NCBI GenBank assembly: GCA_948482415.1
Contig: CAOMFZ010000026.1
Coordinates: forward strand, 1-16,635
Length of the DNA: 16,635 nt
Direction of reading: 5' to 3'
From: an uncultured Mailhella sp.
GTDB lineage: Bacteria; Desulfobacterota; Desulfovibrionia; Desulfovibrionales; Desulfovibrionaceae
Of the stretch, positions 1-6,959 are shown in pieces. Made by a program: the position numbers and the translations under genes. The notes under the pieces are model-generated. The model was not told the origin of the DNA. It worked only from the letters and a program-made list of their open reading frames with translations, and did no database searches. The stretch's first letter is position 1. Each line of letters starts with the position of its first letter.

Positions 1-342
1 GATAACGGCGCCTGCTTTTTCCAGTTGTTCAACTGCAAAGGCAGTATAAGGGGGCGTAAAATTTTCAAGAATTTTAGAGCCGGCTGTTGTTTTCATATTT
101 TTGGTGGCAAGGGCGTCTTTTACAGAAACAGGCACACCCCAGAGCGGCATAGTTTCGTCATAGCCTTTTTCGTCCAGTTCTTTTGCTTTTTTGAGTGCTT
201 CGTCAGGATAGACATTGATAAAAGCGCCAAGTTTCGGTTCGGTTTCATTGATGTGCTCAAGGCAGGCTTTTGTCAGTTCTGCTGCGCTGATTTCTTTTTT
301 GGCAAGTGCTTTTTTTATTTCAGTAATATTTTTGGTAATCAT
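1..342 (-). CDS. gatA: Glutamyl-tRNA(Gln)/aspartyl-tRNA(Asn) amidotransferase subunit A, N-terminal part
   Basis: Amidase subunit of the GatCAB complex, which in the cytoplasm releases ammonia from glutamine to convert Glu-tRNA(Gln) or Asp-tRNA(Asn) into the correctly charged form. Only the first 114 codons are in the window; the frame stays open to base 1. The translation shows the amidase-signature start: PLWGVPVSVKD around residues 66-76, with Lys75 as the expected first member of the Ser-cisSer-Lys triad, then KTTAGSKILENF and PPYTAFAVEQLEKAGA. The two catalytic serines lie beyond the window. The ATG at 342-340 follows AAGGA on the minus strand. It sits 39 bases after gatC in the same orientation, so the two are almost certainly co-transcribed; gatB is not visible here. 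Identification is firm from the conserved motifs. Confidence 0.95.
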   Translation of the reverse strand, partial: MITKNITEIKKALAKKEISAAELTKACLEHINETEPKLGAFINVYPDEALKKAKELDEKGYDETMPLWGVPVSVKDALATKNMKTTAGSKILENFTPPYTAFAVEQLEKAGAVI

Positions 343-381
343 GGTTTTTCCTTTTTGTATTCTCTTCTTTTCCCAAACGTT

Positions 382-672
382 TTATTTGCCTTCAACAATG
401 CGGGGAACAATAAAATACGTTCCGTCTGTTTCCGGCGCATTTTTGAGGATTTGTTCCGGCGTTTGTTTACGAAAGGCAATGTCTTCACGCACAGCGCTTT
501 CATGAAAAACAGGAGAATATAAAGGAGCGACATTTTCTGTGTCTGCTTCTGATAATGTGTCAATATAGTTGATAATATCAGCAAATTGATGTGATATTTT
601 TTCTAAAGTTTTTTCGTCCGGTGAAAGCTTTGCAAGTTTGCAAAGGTGGCTTAGATTTTGAGTTTGGCTCAT
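382..672 (-). CDS. gatC: Glutamyl-tRNA(Gln)/aspartyl-tRNA(Asn) amidotransferase subunit C
   Basis: Small subunit of GatCAB; in the known structures it wraps around GatA and GatB and stabilises the amidase. The 96-residue product has the usual family length and pattern: an N-terminal helix HLCKLAKLSPDE, the segment QFADIINYIDTLSEADTENVAP (with a break after IDTL), and a C-terminal REDIAFRK...ILKNAPETDGTYFIVPRIVE that ends in the typical FxVPRIVE tail. The ATG at 672-670 follows an AAAAGGAAAA ribosome site. It lies 37 bases downstream of the lipoprotein gene and 39 bases upstream of gatA, all on the minus strand, consistent with one transcript. Confidence 0.96.
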   Translation of the reverse strand: MSQTQNLSHLCKLAKLSPDEKTLEKISHQFADIINYIDTLSEADTENVAPLYSPVFHESAVREDIAFRKQTPEQILKNAPETDGTYFIVPRIVEGK

Positions 673-709
673 ACATTTTCCTTTTTATTTATACTGTCTG
701 TTTGTTTTC

Positions 710-2458
710 TTAATCGAGAATGGAATTAACCAATGCGTCAAGAGCATTTTCTTCCTGTTCTTTTGTCAATTTTTCCTTGGTATCATCGTCAAGATTCGGC
801 AAAACTTTTCCGTCCTTTTGGTATGAAAGGAATGTTTCTTTATCATAAGGCGTGCGTCCGCTTCGGGCTGGCTGATTAATGATAAGCTCACGGGAAAGTT
901 TACCGTCTTTTGCATAATGGAAAGGTGCACCAATATAATCCACTTTTAAATTTGCAAGCCGTCTGTTGATTTCTTCGCTTGATCTTTTTTCACCCATTTG
1001 TAAACGGCTGGACATCATCACAAAGTCAAAGCCGAGGGCTATCCAGCTTGTGCCCATGCTCTGCTGTTTATCAAGCTCGGCCTGGAAAAAGTCACGGTAA
1101 GGGCTTTCGCGTTTGCTGTCATAGGAAACAGGGAAAAGGGTCAGAGCAAAGGTTTCAGGGTTCATATTAATAGGGTTGGAAAGGCTTTGTTCCCAAAGTG
1201 AGGTGCCGAGCATAATTTTTTTATGTCCGCCATGGTAATGCATGTAGGAAATAATCATATCCATTTTTTTCCATACGTCAGGCAGGAAAATAGCGTCCAT
1301 GGGACGTCTGGCAATGGGAAGCTTGCCTTTTTCCGGAGTTGTGGCATTGAGGAAATTTTTTGTCAGGTTATTAAAATCTTTCATTTCTTTATCAGAATAC
1401 GAGGTACTGTACACAGACAAGCCGCGTTCCTGCGCAATCTTGGTAAAAAGGTTATTCATGCCTTTGCCGTAGGTATTATCCTGATAAAAAGAACCAAAAC
1501 TTTTTATGCCTAAATCATTCTGGGCGACATTGATAACTGCAGTGACCTGGTCTTCCGGGCTGGTAAAGAAACGCCATGCGTCAATACCTTCAATGCTTGG
1601 ATCAGGCAGGCGGGTCAGGAAGGTGAAAAAAGCTCTCTGACCGGTGAGTTTGCTGTTATACAGGGTTTTATAAATATTTGTCTGGAGCGGACCGCCAATA
1701 ACAGAACAGTTTGGGGGCAGGTTTTCGAGATAGCTTATCCAATTGGGGTCTTGGGTATCAATAAACGTGATATTCCATTGAATGCCTTGCTCCTGAAGAA
1801 GTTTCTGGGCAATTTTTGCTCCTGTGATAATTTGACGGGAAAATGTGCTGTAGGAGCCGCTTTGGGGCAAAAGCATGGCAATGGAGCCGTCTGACGCAGT
1901 GGCATAATTGGCAGAAGGCGTATTTCCCACAGTAATTTTTGAACTTTGGAAATAATTTTGAGCGGCAAATTTATTAAGAACTTCCTGACTGTTCGTCAAA
2001 AGTCCGCGTTTTGCAGCCGCAAAAATTGTTAAATTATAAGGAAAATACGCTTCCAGACTTGGTGAAATCAGTTTGAGGTTAGCTGTAATATCAGCATCAG
2101 GGGCAGAATTTAAATCATGGAAAAGGGTTTCTTCCATGTATTTTTTATATTCGGGAGTAGATTGTGAATATTGAGAATTGAGGGATTGCTGGGCAATTTT
2201 TGTGCTTGGGTTGTTTCGGCTGGCAAGAATATAGGTTGCACGGTCACGGAGTTTGAGCGGTTTGGAACTGTCAGCCCAAACATCTGCCGCCATTTTGCTT
2301 TGTTCGGCAGAAGTTTTGCCCACAAGGCTCTGTACCCATGTCTCTTCATTATTGGTATTGAACAGTGAGCCTTTGAGGGGCAGATTTTGTACACAGGAAG
2401 AAAGAATAAACATAAAAAGTAAAAGTGAAAGCAAAGAAATTTTTTTTTGGAGATTCAT
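710..2458 (-). CDS. Outer-membrane lipoprotein with periplasmic-binding fold (penicillin-binding protein activator-like)
   Basis: A 582-residue envelope protein. Residues 1-21 form a lipoprotein signal peptide with the lipobox LSSC; Cys22 would be lipidated, and Val at +2 (not Asp) suggests outer-membrane sorting. Residues about 30-185 look helical and repeat-like. From about 191 a type I periplasmic-binding domain starts with GSIAMLLPQSGSYSTFSRQI, followed by segments such as IDTQDPN, SVIGGPLQ and FGSFYQDNTYGKGMNNLF, then MDAIFLPDVWKKMD. This resembles the LpoA/LppC (PF04348) and Peripla_BP_6 groups, often annotated as penicillin-binding protein activators; E. coli LpoA is somewhat longer. 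A role in peptidoglycan synthase activation is inference; a ligand-binding lipoprotein is the alternative. The ATG follows AAGGACATAAA, and a good promoter lies just upstream. It leads the gatC-gatA transcript. Confidence 0.8.
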   Translation of the reverse strand: MNLQKKISLLSLLLFMFILSSCVQNLPLKGSLFNTNNEETWVQSLVGKTSAEQSKMAADVWADSSKPLKLRDRATYILASRNNPSTKIAQQSLNSQYSQSTPEYKKYMEETLFHDLNSAPDADITANLKLISPSLEAYFPYNLTIFAAAKRGLLTNSQEVLNKFAAQNYFQSSKITVGNTPSANYATASDGSIAMLLPQSGSYSTFSRQIITGAKIAQKLLQEQGIQWNITFIDTQDPNWISYLENLPPNCSVIGGPLQTNIYKTLYNSKLTGQRAFFTFLTRLPDPSIEGIDAWRFFTSPEDQVTAVINVAQNDLGIKSFGSFYQDNTYGKGMNNLFTKIAQERGLSVYSTSYSDKEMKDFNNLTKNFLNATTPEKGKLPIARRPMDAIFLPDVWKKMDMIISYMHYHGGHKKIMLGTSLWEQSLSNPINMNPETFALTLFPVSYDSKRESPYRDFFQAELDKQQSMGTSWIALGFDFVMMSSRLQMGEKRSSEEINRRLANLKVDYIGAPFHYAKDGKLSRELIINQPARSGRTPYDKETFLSYQKDGKVLPNLDDDTKEKLTKEQEENALDALVNSILD

Positions 2459-2494
2459 TTTATGTCCTTTTTGTGTATATCTTATTAAATTGAT

Positions 2495-2523
2495 AGTATA
2501 CCGTAAGGAAAATGGACTTGCAA
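2495..2523 (-). promoter_or_regulatory. Sigma70-type promoter of the lipoprotein-gatC-gatA operon
   Basis: Reading the minus strand, TTGCAA (2523-2518) and TATACT (2500-2495) are separated by exactly 17 bases. Transcription would start near 2488, leaving a leader of about 30 bases before the ATG at 2458. No terminator is evident between smpB and this promoter, so read-through from smpB is also possible. Confidence 0.7.
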
Positions 2524-2577
2524 GCCTTATTTTTTCTGCTGTCCTGCTAACCCCTTTACTATTCTGTTCTTTCTTTG

Positions 2578-3039
2578 TTATCCTCGGGCAAGTTCTCTTT
2601 CCATATCTCTGCTTTCTGCCCTGCGCTTGAGTTCTTCGCGCTGGTCATGGAATTTGCGTCCGCGCGCCAAGGCAATTTCCAATTTTATTTTGCCATGTTT
2701 TAAATACATTTTAAGCGGCACGACGGTGAGCCCCTTTTGTTCTACTTTTGCCATCAGTTGTTTGATTTCCTGATAATGAAGCAGAAGTTTTTTTTCTCTG
2801 TCGGGATTTTGCACGGCATAGCCGGCATTGTCATAGGGGCTTATGTGCATGTTCATAACATAGGCTTCCCCGTTTTTGAAATCAATATAGCTGTCAGTAA
2901 AACTGACTCGTCCCTGGCGTATGCTTTTGACTTCAGGACCTGTGAGCACAAGTCCTGCTTCAAAAAAATCCATTAATTCATAATATTGCCGCGCCTTTCT
3001 GTTTTCTGCTAAAAAAGAGGGGCTTTTTTGTTTTTTCAT
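2578..3039 (-). CDS. smpB: SsrA (tmRNA)-binding protein SmpB
   Basis: Binds tmRNA and delivers it to ribosomes stalled on mRNAs that lack a stop codon, for trans-translation in the cytoplasm. The 153-residue length is normal. Family landmarks: NRKARQYYE near residue 13, then FEAGLVLTGPEVKSIRQGRVSFTDSY (with a break after TGPEVK), the conserved HISPY, KLLLH, and the TVVPLKMYLKHGKIKLEIALARGRK segment (break after YLKHG). The basic C-terminal tail REELKRRAESRDMERELARG is the part that enters the mRNA channel and decoding centre. The ATG follows AAAGGA. The gene begins 11 bases after rsmI, with its ribosome site abutting the rsmI stop, so the two are likely coupled. The tmRNA gene itself is not in the window. 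Confidence 0.97.
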   Translation of the reverse strand: MKKQKSPSFLAENRKARQYYELMDFFEAGLVLTGPEVKSIRQGRVSFTDSYIDFKNGEAYVMNMHISPYDNAGYAVQNPDREKKLLLHYQEIKQLMAKVEQKGLTVVPLKMYLKHGKIKLEIALARGRKFHDQREELKRRAESRDMERELARG

Positions 3040-3050
3040 AAAAAATTCCT

Positions 3051-3884
3051 TTAATCTCTTGTGGCTAAGGCATAAATTTCACTGCTTGTCCAGCCCCGGC
3101 ATTTTGCCTGTACTCGTTTTGCAATTTGTTTGGGTGAGCCGCCAAATTTTTTTTCTTCGTGTAAAATAGTGAGCACTTCTTCCTGAGAGCTTTTGCTTTT
3201 TTCAAGAGGGGGACCTACAATAACAGTCAGTTCGCCTAATAAATCAAGGTTTGGGATTTGTGTTAAATTGAATATGATATATTCTTCATGTTCTTTGGTG
3301 AGTTCTCTGGCGATGCAGACTTCCCGCGCGCCAAGAAGAGTATATAAATATTTCAGGGTTTCGGCAATTCGGTCTCTTCGCTCAAAAAAAATCAGGCTGG
3401 TGGAAGTACGGGCAAAGGGGGCAAGTGTTTTTTCCATGTCGTTTATTTTTCGGGGTAAAAAACCAAAAAATGTAAAGGGATTAGGAGCAATACCGCTGCC
3501 TGCCAAAGCCGTGACAGGGGCACAGGCGCCGGGAATGACAGTAACGGGAATATTTTTTTCGCGGCAGGCTTTGACAATCAAATAGCCGGGGTCAGAAATA
3601 ACAGGCATGCCGGCATCTGAAATCAGGGCAATATCTTCTCCCTGTTCAAGAAATTCTATGGCATGTTCCAGTTTTTTTTCTTCGCTGTGGTCATTGAAGC
3701 TGATAAACCGCTGTGCTTTTAATCCCCAGCGGGAAAAATTGAGACTTGCGCGCCTGGTATCTTCTGCCAAAACAAGGGGAACCTGCTCCAAAACAGTTCT
3801 GGCTCTTGGGCTTAAATCTTCGGCATTGCCAAGGGGCGTTGCCACAATATACAGTTTTCCTGTTGTATTATTGGATAATGACAT
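3051..3884 (-). CDS. rsmI: 16S rRNA 2'-O-ribose methyltransferase (C1402)
   Basis: SAM-dependent tetrapyrrole-methylase-fold enzyme that 2'-O-methylates C1402 of 16S rRNA in the decoding centre. The product is 277 residues from the chosen ATG. Motifs: GKLYIVATPLGNAEDLSPRA (N-terminal SAM-binding loop), LAEDTRRASLNF, the family signature LISDAGMPVISDPGYLIVKA, then VIPGACAPVTALAGSG and the late FFERRDRIAETL. The signature has Met-Pro where many members have Thr-Pro. A longer reading from 3917 is possible but has no ribosome site; the ATG at 3884 is preceded by GGAG at about 10 bases, embedded in the last codons of yraN. This start overlaps yraN by 17 bases, suggesting translational coupling. 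Confidence 0.94.
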   Translation of the reverse strand: MSLSNNTTGKLYIVATPLGNAEDLSPRARTVLEQVPLVLAEDTRRASLNFSRWGLKAQRFISFNDHSEEKKLEHAIEFLEQGEDIALISDAGMPVISDPGYLIVKACREKNIPVTVIPGACAPVTALAGSGIAPNPFTFFGFLPRKINDMEKTLAPFARTSTSLIFFERRDRIAETLKYLYTLLGAREVCIARELTKEHEEYIIFNLTQIPNLDLLGELTVIVGPPLEKSKSSQEEVLTILHEEKKFGGSPKQIAKRVQAKCRGWTSSEIYALATRD

Positions 3885-4269
3885 TGCAAAAATGCTCCAC
3901 GCTGAGGGTCTCTCCATTGATACAAATTAAATCAAAACGGCAGGGTTCATCCCAACATTTTTTTTCGGCTATATACTTTTGGGCACCTTTGATTATATTG
4001 CGCTGCTTTTGCGGGGTAAAGGCCTCAAAGCTCCGTTCTCCGTTTCTGTCAAGGCGGGTTTTGACTTCCACAAACACCAGTTCATTATTTGCTTTATCTT
4101 TGCAGATAATATCTATTTCGTAAGGGTGCGATTTCCAGTTTTTTTCTAAAATTGTATAGTTCTTTTGTTTCAAATAGGCACAGGCTTTTTCTTCGCCTTT
4201 TTTTCCCAGCTTAGCACGTTCAGAGACTGTATTTTGCTTGAGAAATCGGGATATTAACTCGTTTAGCAT
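3868..4269 (-). CDS. yraN: YraN family (UPF0102) endonuclease-like protein
   Basis: A 133-residue member of the UPF0102/YraN family, which has a restriction-endonuclease-like fold and is usually found beside rnhB and rsmI. Conserved blocks are visible: LGKKGEEKACAYLKQKNYTI (N-terminal helix carrying the Glu), NWKSHPYEIDIICKD with the acidic Asp, and LVFVEVKTR, the E-x-K part of a PD-(D/E)XK active site, followed by PQKQRNIIKGAQKYI. The biological role is not well established; a DNA or RNA nuclease or Holliday-junction-resolvase-like activity has been proposed from the fold. It overlaps the end of rnhB by 7 bases and the start of rsmI by 17 bases, so the three form a translationally coupled string. 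Confidence 0.93.
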   Translation of the reverse strand: MLNELISRFLKQNTVSERAKLGKKGEEKACAYLKQKNYTILEKNWKSHPYEIDIICKDKANNELVFVEVKTRLDRNGERSFEAFTPQKQRNIIKGAQKYIAEKKCWDEPCRFDLICINGETLSVEHFCNVIIQ

Positions 4270-4949
4270 AGAGTTCCCTGTTCCATGGTTTGAGGACGGA
4301 CAGATTTAAAATCCATACGGTGTAAAGGGCAGGGACCGTATTTTTGTATGGCAAGCCTGTGTTCCTTTGTTCCATAGCCCTTATGGGAAGCAAAGCCGTA
4401 TTTTGGATAGCGTGTATCCATTTTTATCATGAGCTTATCACGAAAATTTTTTGCAATAACAGACGCAGCAGAAATACTGGGCTCCAAAGCGTCTCCCTGA
4501 ATAATGGTTTTTTGTTCAAGGGGGGCCAATTTATATTCATTTAAATAAAAGGGAGGAATGGCAAAGGTTCCGTCAATTAAATAAACTTTAGGCAAGGTTT
4601 GCGGAAAGTTTTTTTGCAGGGCGGCAAGAGCCCGTGCCATGGCAAGGAGACTGGCCTGCAAAATATTAATTTCTTCAATTTTCTTTTGCCAGACAAGTCC
4701 AATGCCCCAAGCCCAGGCAAGATGCTTTATTTCACTGTCAAGACAAAGGCGTTCTTTTTCTGTAAGCTTTTTGGAATCGTCGAGACCAATTAAATCAAAA
4801 TCCTTAGGGAAAACAACAGCACCTGCAACAACAGGACCGGCAAGGCAGCCGCGTCCAACTTCATCAATGCCGGCGCAAAGGCTGTCGTCAGGCAAATCCT
4901 GCGGACGGTATAAAATTCCATGATTGATGAGTTCTTTCTTTTTTGCCAT
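4263..4949 (-). CDS. rnhB: Ribonuclease HII
   Basis: Cleaves RNA in RNA/DNA hybrids and initiates removal of single ribonucleotides from DNA. The 228-residue product has CAGIDEVGRGCLAGPVVAGA with metal-binding Asp29 and Glu30, LDDSKKLTEKER, LIDGT with Asp126, and GDALEPSISAASVIAKNFRD, followed by SHKGYGTKEH. The frame is open further upstream to 5018, but that extension reads through an obvious terminator hairpin. The ATG at 4949 is preceded by GGAG at 8 bases and matches the usual length, so it is preferred. Its leader therefore sits immediately after the rplS terminator, implying read-through or a promoter I cannot identify. It overlaps yraN by 7 bases. Confidence 0.95.
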   Translation of the reverse strand: MAKKKELINHGILYRPQDLPDDSLCAGIDEVGRGCLAGPVVAGAVVFPKDFDLIGLDDSKKLTEKERLCLDSEIKHLAWAWGIGLVWQKKIEEINILQASLLAMARALAALQKNFPQTLPKVYLIDGTFAIPPFYLNEYKLAPLEQKTIIQGDALEPSISAASVIAKNFRDKLMIKMDTRYPKYGFASHKGYGTKEHRLAIQKYGPCPLHRMDFKSVRPQTMEQGTLC

Positions 4950-4966
4950 GCTGTATGCTCCAAACA

Positions 4967-4996
4967 CAAAAACCCCACCCGAAAAATCGGGAGGGG
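4967..4996 (-). terminator. Intrinsic terminator after rplS
   Basis: On the minus strand the stem CCCCtCCCGA / TCGGGtGGGG (4996-4987 and 4982-4973, one T-T mismatch) closes a TTTT loop and runs straight into TTTTTGTGTTTG. It lies 49 bases after the rplS stop and 23 bases before the rnhB ATG, so it would uncouple L19 expression from the downstream rnhB-yraN-rsmI-smpB genes. Confidence 0.85.
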
Positions 4997-5045
4997 CATG
5001 CAATATCATTATGCCCACTCAAGCAAAATGGGCGTATTGAACAGC

Positions 5046-5393
5046 TTAGTAGTTGTTGCGGGGTTTAATACGAGCAGCTTTACCACGAAGATTACGGAGA
5101 TAGTAAAGACGAGAGCGGCGTACACGACCACGGTTTACAACGTCAATGTGGTCAATGAAAGGAGAATGTAAAGGAATAATACGTTCTACGCCAACACCGT
5201 CGGAAATTTTGCGAACGGTGAAAGATGCATCGGTTGTGCCGCGTTTAACACGGATAACGTTTCCCTGAAATACCTGGATACGTTCTTTTTCGCCTTCGAC
5301 AATTCTGAGGTGAACTTTTACAGTATCACCGGAGCGAAACTGAGGAATATCAGTGCGTAAATGTTCGCTTTCAATCTTTTTGATAATATTCAT
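5046..5393 (-). CDS. rplS: 50S ribosomal protein L19
   Basis: Component of the large ribosomal subunit near the 30S interface. From the chosen start the product is 115 residues, the usual L19 length. Recognisable blocks are FRSGDTVKVHLRIVEGEKER, IQVFQGNVIRVKRG, ASFTVRKISDGVGVERIIPL, HSPFIDHIDVVNRG and RVRRSRLYYLRNLRGKAARI. The open frame extends 25 codons further upstream, but the ATG at 5393 follows a strong AAGGAGAG site and begins the canonical MNIIKKIE start. It is separated from trmD by 252 bases that hold several inverted repeats, and is followed by an intrinsic terminator. Confidence 0.97.
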   Translation of the reverse strand: MNIIKKIESEHLRTDIPQFRSGDTVKVHLRIVEGEKERIQVFQGNVIRVKRGTTDASFTVRKISDGVGVERIIPLHSPFIDHIDVVNRGRVRRSRLYYLRNLRGKAARIKPRNNY

Positions 5394-5426
5394 TATGCCT
5401 CTCCTTGCGAGGAATTTATCACACAA

Positions 5427-5562
5427 GTTGCCTGAGCAACAGTAGTTTATAATTGTGCCAAGCGGCAAACAGTATTAATGACCTATTTTTTTGATAAAAG
5501 CAACTTAAATTTTTGTATGGAAAAAATTTACTGCTTTTTTTATCGTCGGAAGCTCGATAAAA
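5427..5562 (-). promoter_or_regulatory. Structured region upstream of rplS (candidate leader)
   Basis: The 252-base gap between trmD and rplS contains no convincing ORF but three inverted repeats: TTTTATCG/CGATAAAA (5538-5545 with 5555-5562, 9-base loop), AAATTTTT/AAAAATTT (5507-5514 with 5522-5529, 7-base loop), and GTTGC/GCAAC (5427-5431 with 5436-5440, 4-base loop) placed about 34 bases before the start codon. None is followed by a proper T run on the minus strand, so they do not look like terminators. They could form an mRNA leader that controls L19 synthesis. I find no clear consensus promoter in the gap; weak -35-like TTGCAA and TTGCTT hexamers lack good partners. Confidence 0.4.
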
Positions 5563-5645
5563 GTAAAAATTACTATCAAACAGGAACGGTATTTATTAGC
5601 AGATCTGGAAATATTTGCAAGGGGTTTTAAGGAAAAATTTAAAAT

Positions 5646-6950
5646 TTAATACAAATCGCCTAAAAGTCTGTCTATAATAACGGCACAGGCAGAACGCACC
5701 GGGAGATGATTATACTGTCCCATATAGCGTAACGGCGGAAGTATATAGTCACATTTTGCAAGGGCTTCCGGGGCTAAGCCGTGGCTTGTGCCAAAGACAA
5801 GCAAGATGTTGTTTTTTTTTGCAAGAGCAGCAATTTTATCAAAGGGAGCGGCAAGGCGTTTTTCCCGTCCTTTTTTATCTTTTTCTGCTTTTGCGCTTGT
5901 GCCCACTAAAAGGGGTTTTGCGCCTGAAATTTTTTCAACATTTTTTACGGCATCGTCAATACTGTCCGCAAGCTGTGCCAAACTGAGAGCCTTTGCCCTG
6001 TCAGGATTGGTTTTTGCGCCGTCTCCCTTTGTCCAATGGGTGAGCAGTTCCTCAATAAGGATTTTCTGGTCTTCAATGGGGGTAATGATTTGCAGGGAAG
6101 AAAGTCCGTAGGTACAGGCTGTTCTTGAAATATCGTGTATATCTAAATTGGTCACAGAGCTGGAGCCTGCCGCATTATTTTTGAGTAAAACAGGGTGGTG
6201 GACAAGGGCAATATGGATATTTTTTGCAAAAGAATGCGTGCGGAGCGAATAGAGGGTCATTCTGTCTTGTTCGGATAACCGGGCTTTTGCCAGCAAATCC
6301 GGTCTGTGTCTGAGAGTCATGGCAAGGGCTTGTCCGCGCCGCCATGCGTTGATTTCCTGATGATTGCCGTTCTGTAAAACTTCCGGAACTTCCAAGCCCA
6401 TGAAATTTTCCGGGCGTGTATAATGGGGGTATTCCAATAAATTCTGCGTGAAGCTTTCTTCTGTGCCGGATTCATTCTTGCCCATATAACCGTCCTGCAA
6501 ACGGGCAGTCGCTTCAATCAAAGCAAGGGCTGCCACTTCGCCGCCATTTAAAATGGCATCACCGACACTGACGCGTTCAATGGGCAGAAGTTCATAAATA
6601 CGTTCATCAAAACCTTCATAACGTCCGCAAATGAGCGTCAAATCTTCTTCTTTGGCAAGTTCTTCCGCAAGGTTTTGGGAAAGCGGTGTGCCGGCAGGGG
6701 TAAGGGCAATGAGCCGTCCCGGCTTTGGAATGGAGGCGACAGCGTCAACCAGCGGCTGTGCCATAAGTACCATGCCGGGTCCGCCGCCATAGGGACTGTC
6801 ATCGACTTTATTGTGTTTATTTTTGGTAAAATCACGGGGGTTGATATATTCAACTGTGACAATACCTGCGTCTCTTGCTTTGGCAAAAAGGGCAGTGTCC
6901 AAGGGGGAAGAAAACCATTCCGGGAAGAGAGTGATAATGTGATAATGCAT
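5646..6950 (-). CDS. trmD: tRNA (guanine37-N1)-methyltransferase TrmD fused to a second SPOUT RNA methyltransferase domain
   Basis: A 434-residue fusion. Residues 1 to about 238 are a complete TrmD, which methylates G37 of tRNAs to prevent +1 frameshifting: DDSPYGGGPGMV, LICGRYEGFDERI, ERVSVGDAILNGGEVAALAL, LLEYPHYTRPENFMG and INAWRRGQAL all fit. Residues about 243-434 form a second trefoil-knot-type domain of the kind grouped as SAM-dependent RNA methyltransferase PF09936 (free-standing in Thermotoga): IHIALVHHPVL at the start, LLVFGTSHGLAPEAL, and the closing LPPLRYMGQYNHLPVRSA plus AVIIDRLLG. The target of the second domain is unknown to me. There is no obvious Shine-Dalgarno sequence before the ATG, which lies 9 bases after the rimM stop, so translation probably depends on coupling to rimM. 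Confidence 0.95.
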   Translation of the reverse strand: MHYHIITLFPEWFSSPLDTALFAKARDAGIVTVEYINPRDFTKNKHNKVDDSPYGGGPGMVLMAQPLVDAVASIPKPGRLIALTPAGTPLSQNLAEELAKEEDLTLICGRYEGFDERIYELLPIERVSVGDAILNGGEVAALALIEATARLQDGYMGKNESGTEESFTQNLLEYPHYTRPENFMGLEVPEVLQNGNHQEINAWRRGQALAMTLRHRPDLLAKARLSEQDRMTLYSLRTHSFAKNIHIALVHHPVLLKNNAAGSSSVTNLDIHDISRTACTYGLSSLQIITPIEDQKILIEELLTHWTKGDGAKTNPDRAKALSLAQLADSIDDAVKNVEKISGAKPLLVGTSAKAEKDKKGREKRLAAPFDKIAALAKKNNILLVFGTSHGLAPEALAKCDYILPPLRYMGQYNHLPVRSACAVIIDRLLGDLY

Positions 6951-6959
6951 AGCGAGTGA

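Noticed and set aside
25..522. Open 165-codon frame on the plus strand over gatA and gatC
   Set aside because: Phe/Cys-rich antisense shadow of two well-supported genes, with no ribosome site or homology.
4950..5018. 23-residue N-terminal extension of rnhB
   Set aside because: It would translate through the rplS terminator hairpin; the ATG at 4949 has a good GGAG site and gives the family's usual length.
5394..5468. 25-residue N-terminal extension of rplS
   Set aside because: The segment is Cys-rich and unlike L19, while the ATG at 5393 has a strong AAGGAGAG site and the canonical start.
5538..5562. TTTTATCG/CGATAAAA hairpin as a trmD terminator
   Set aside because: Neither strand shows a T run directly after the stem; on the coding strand it is followed by A residues.
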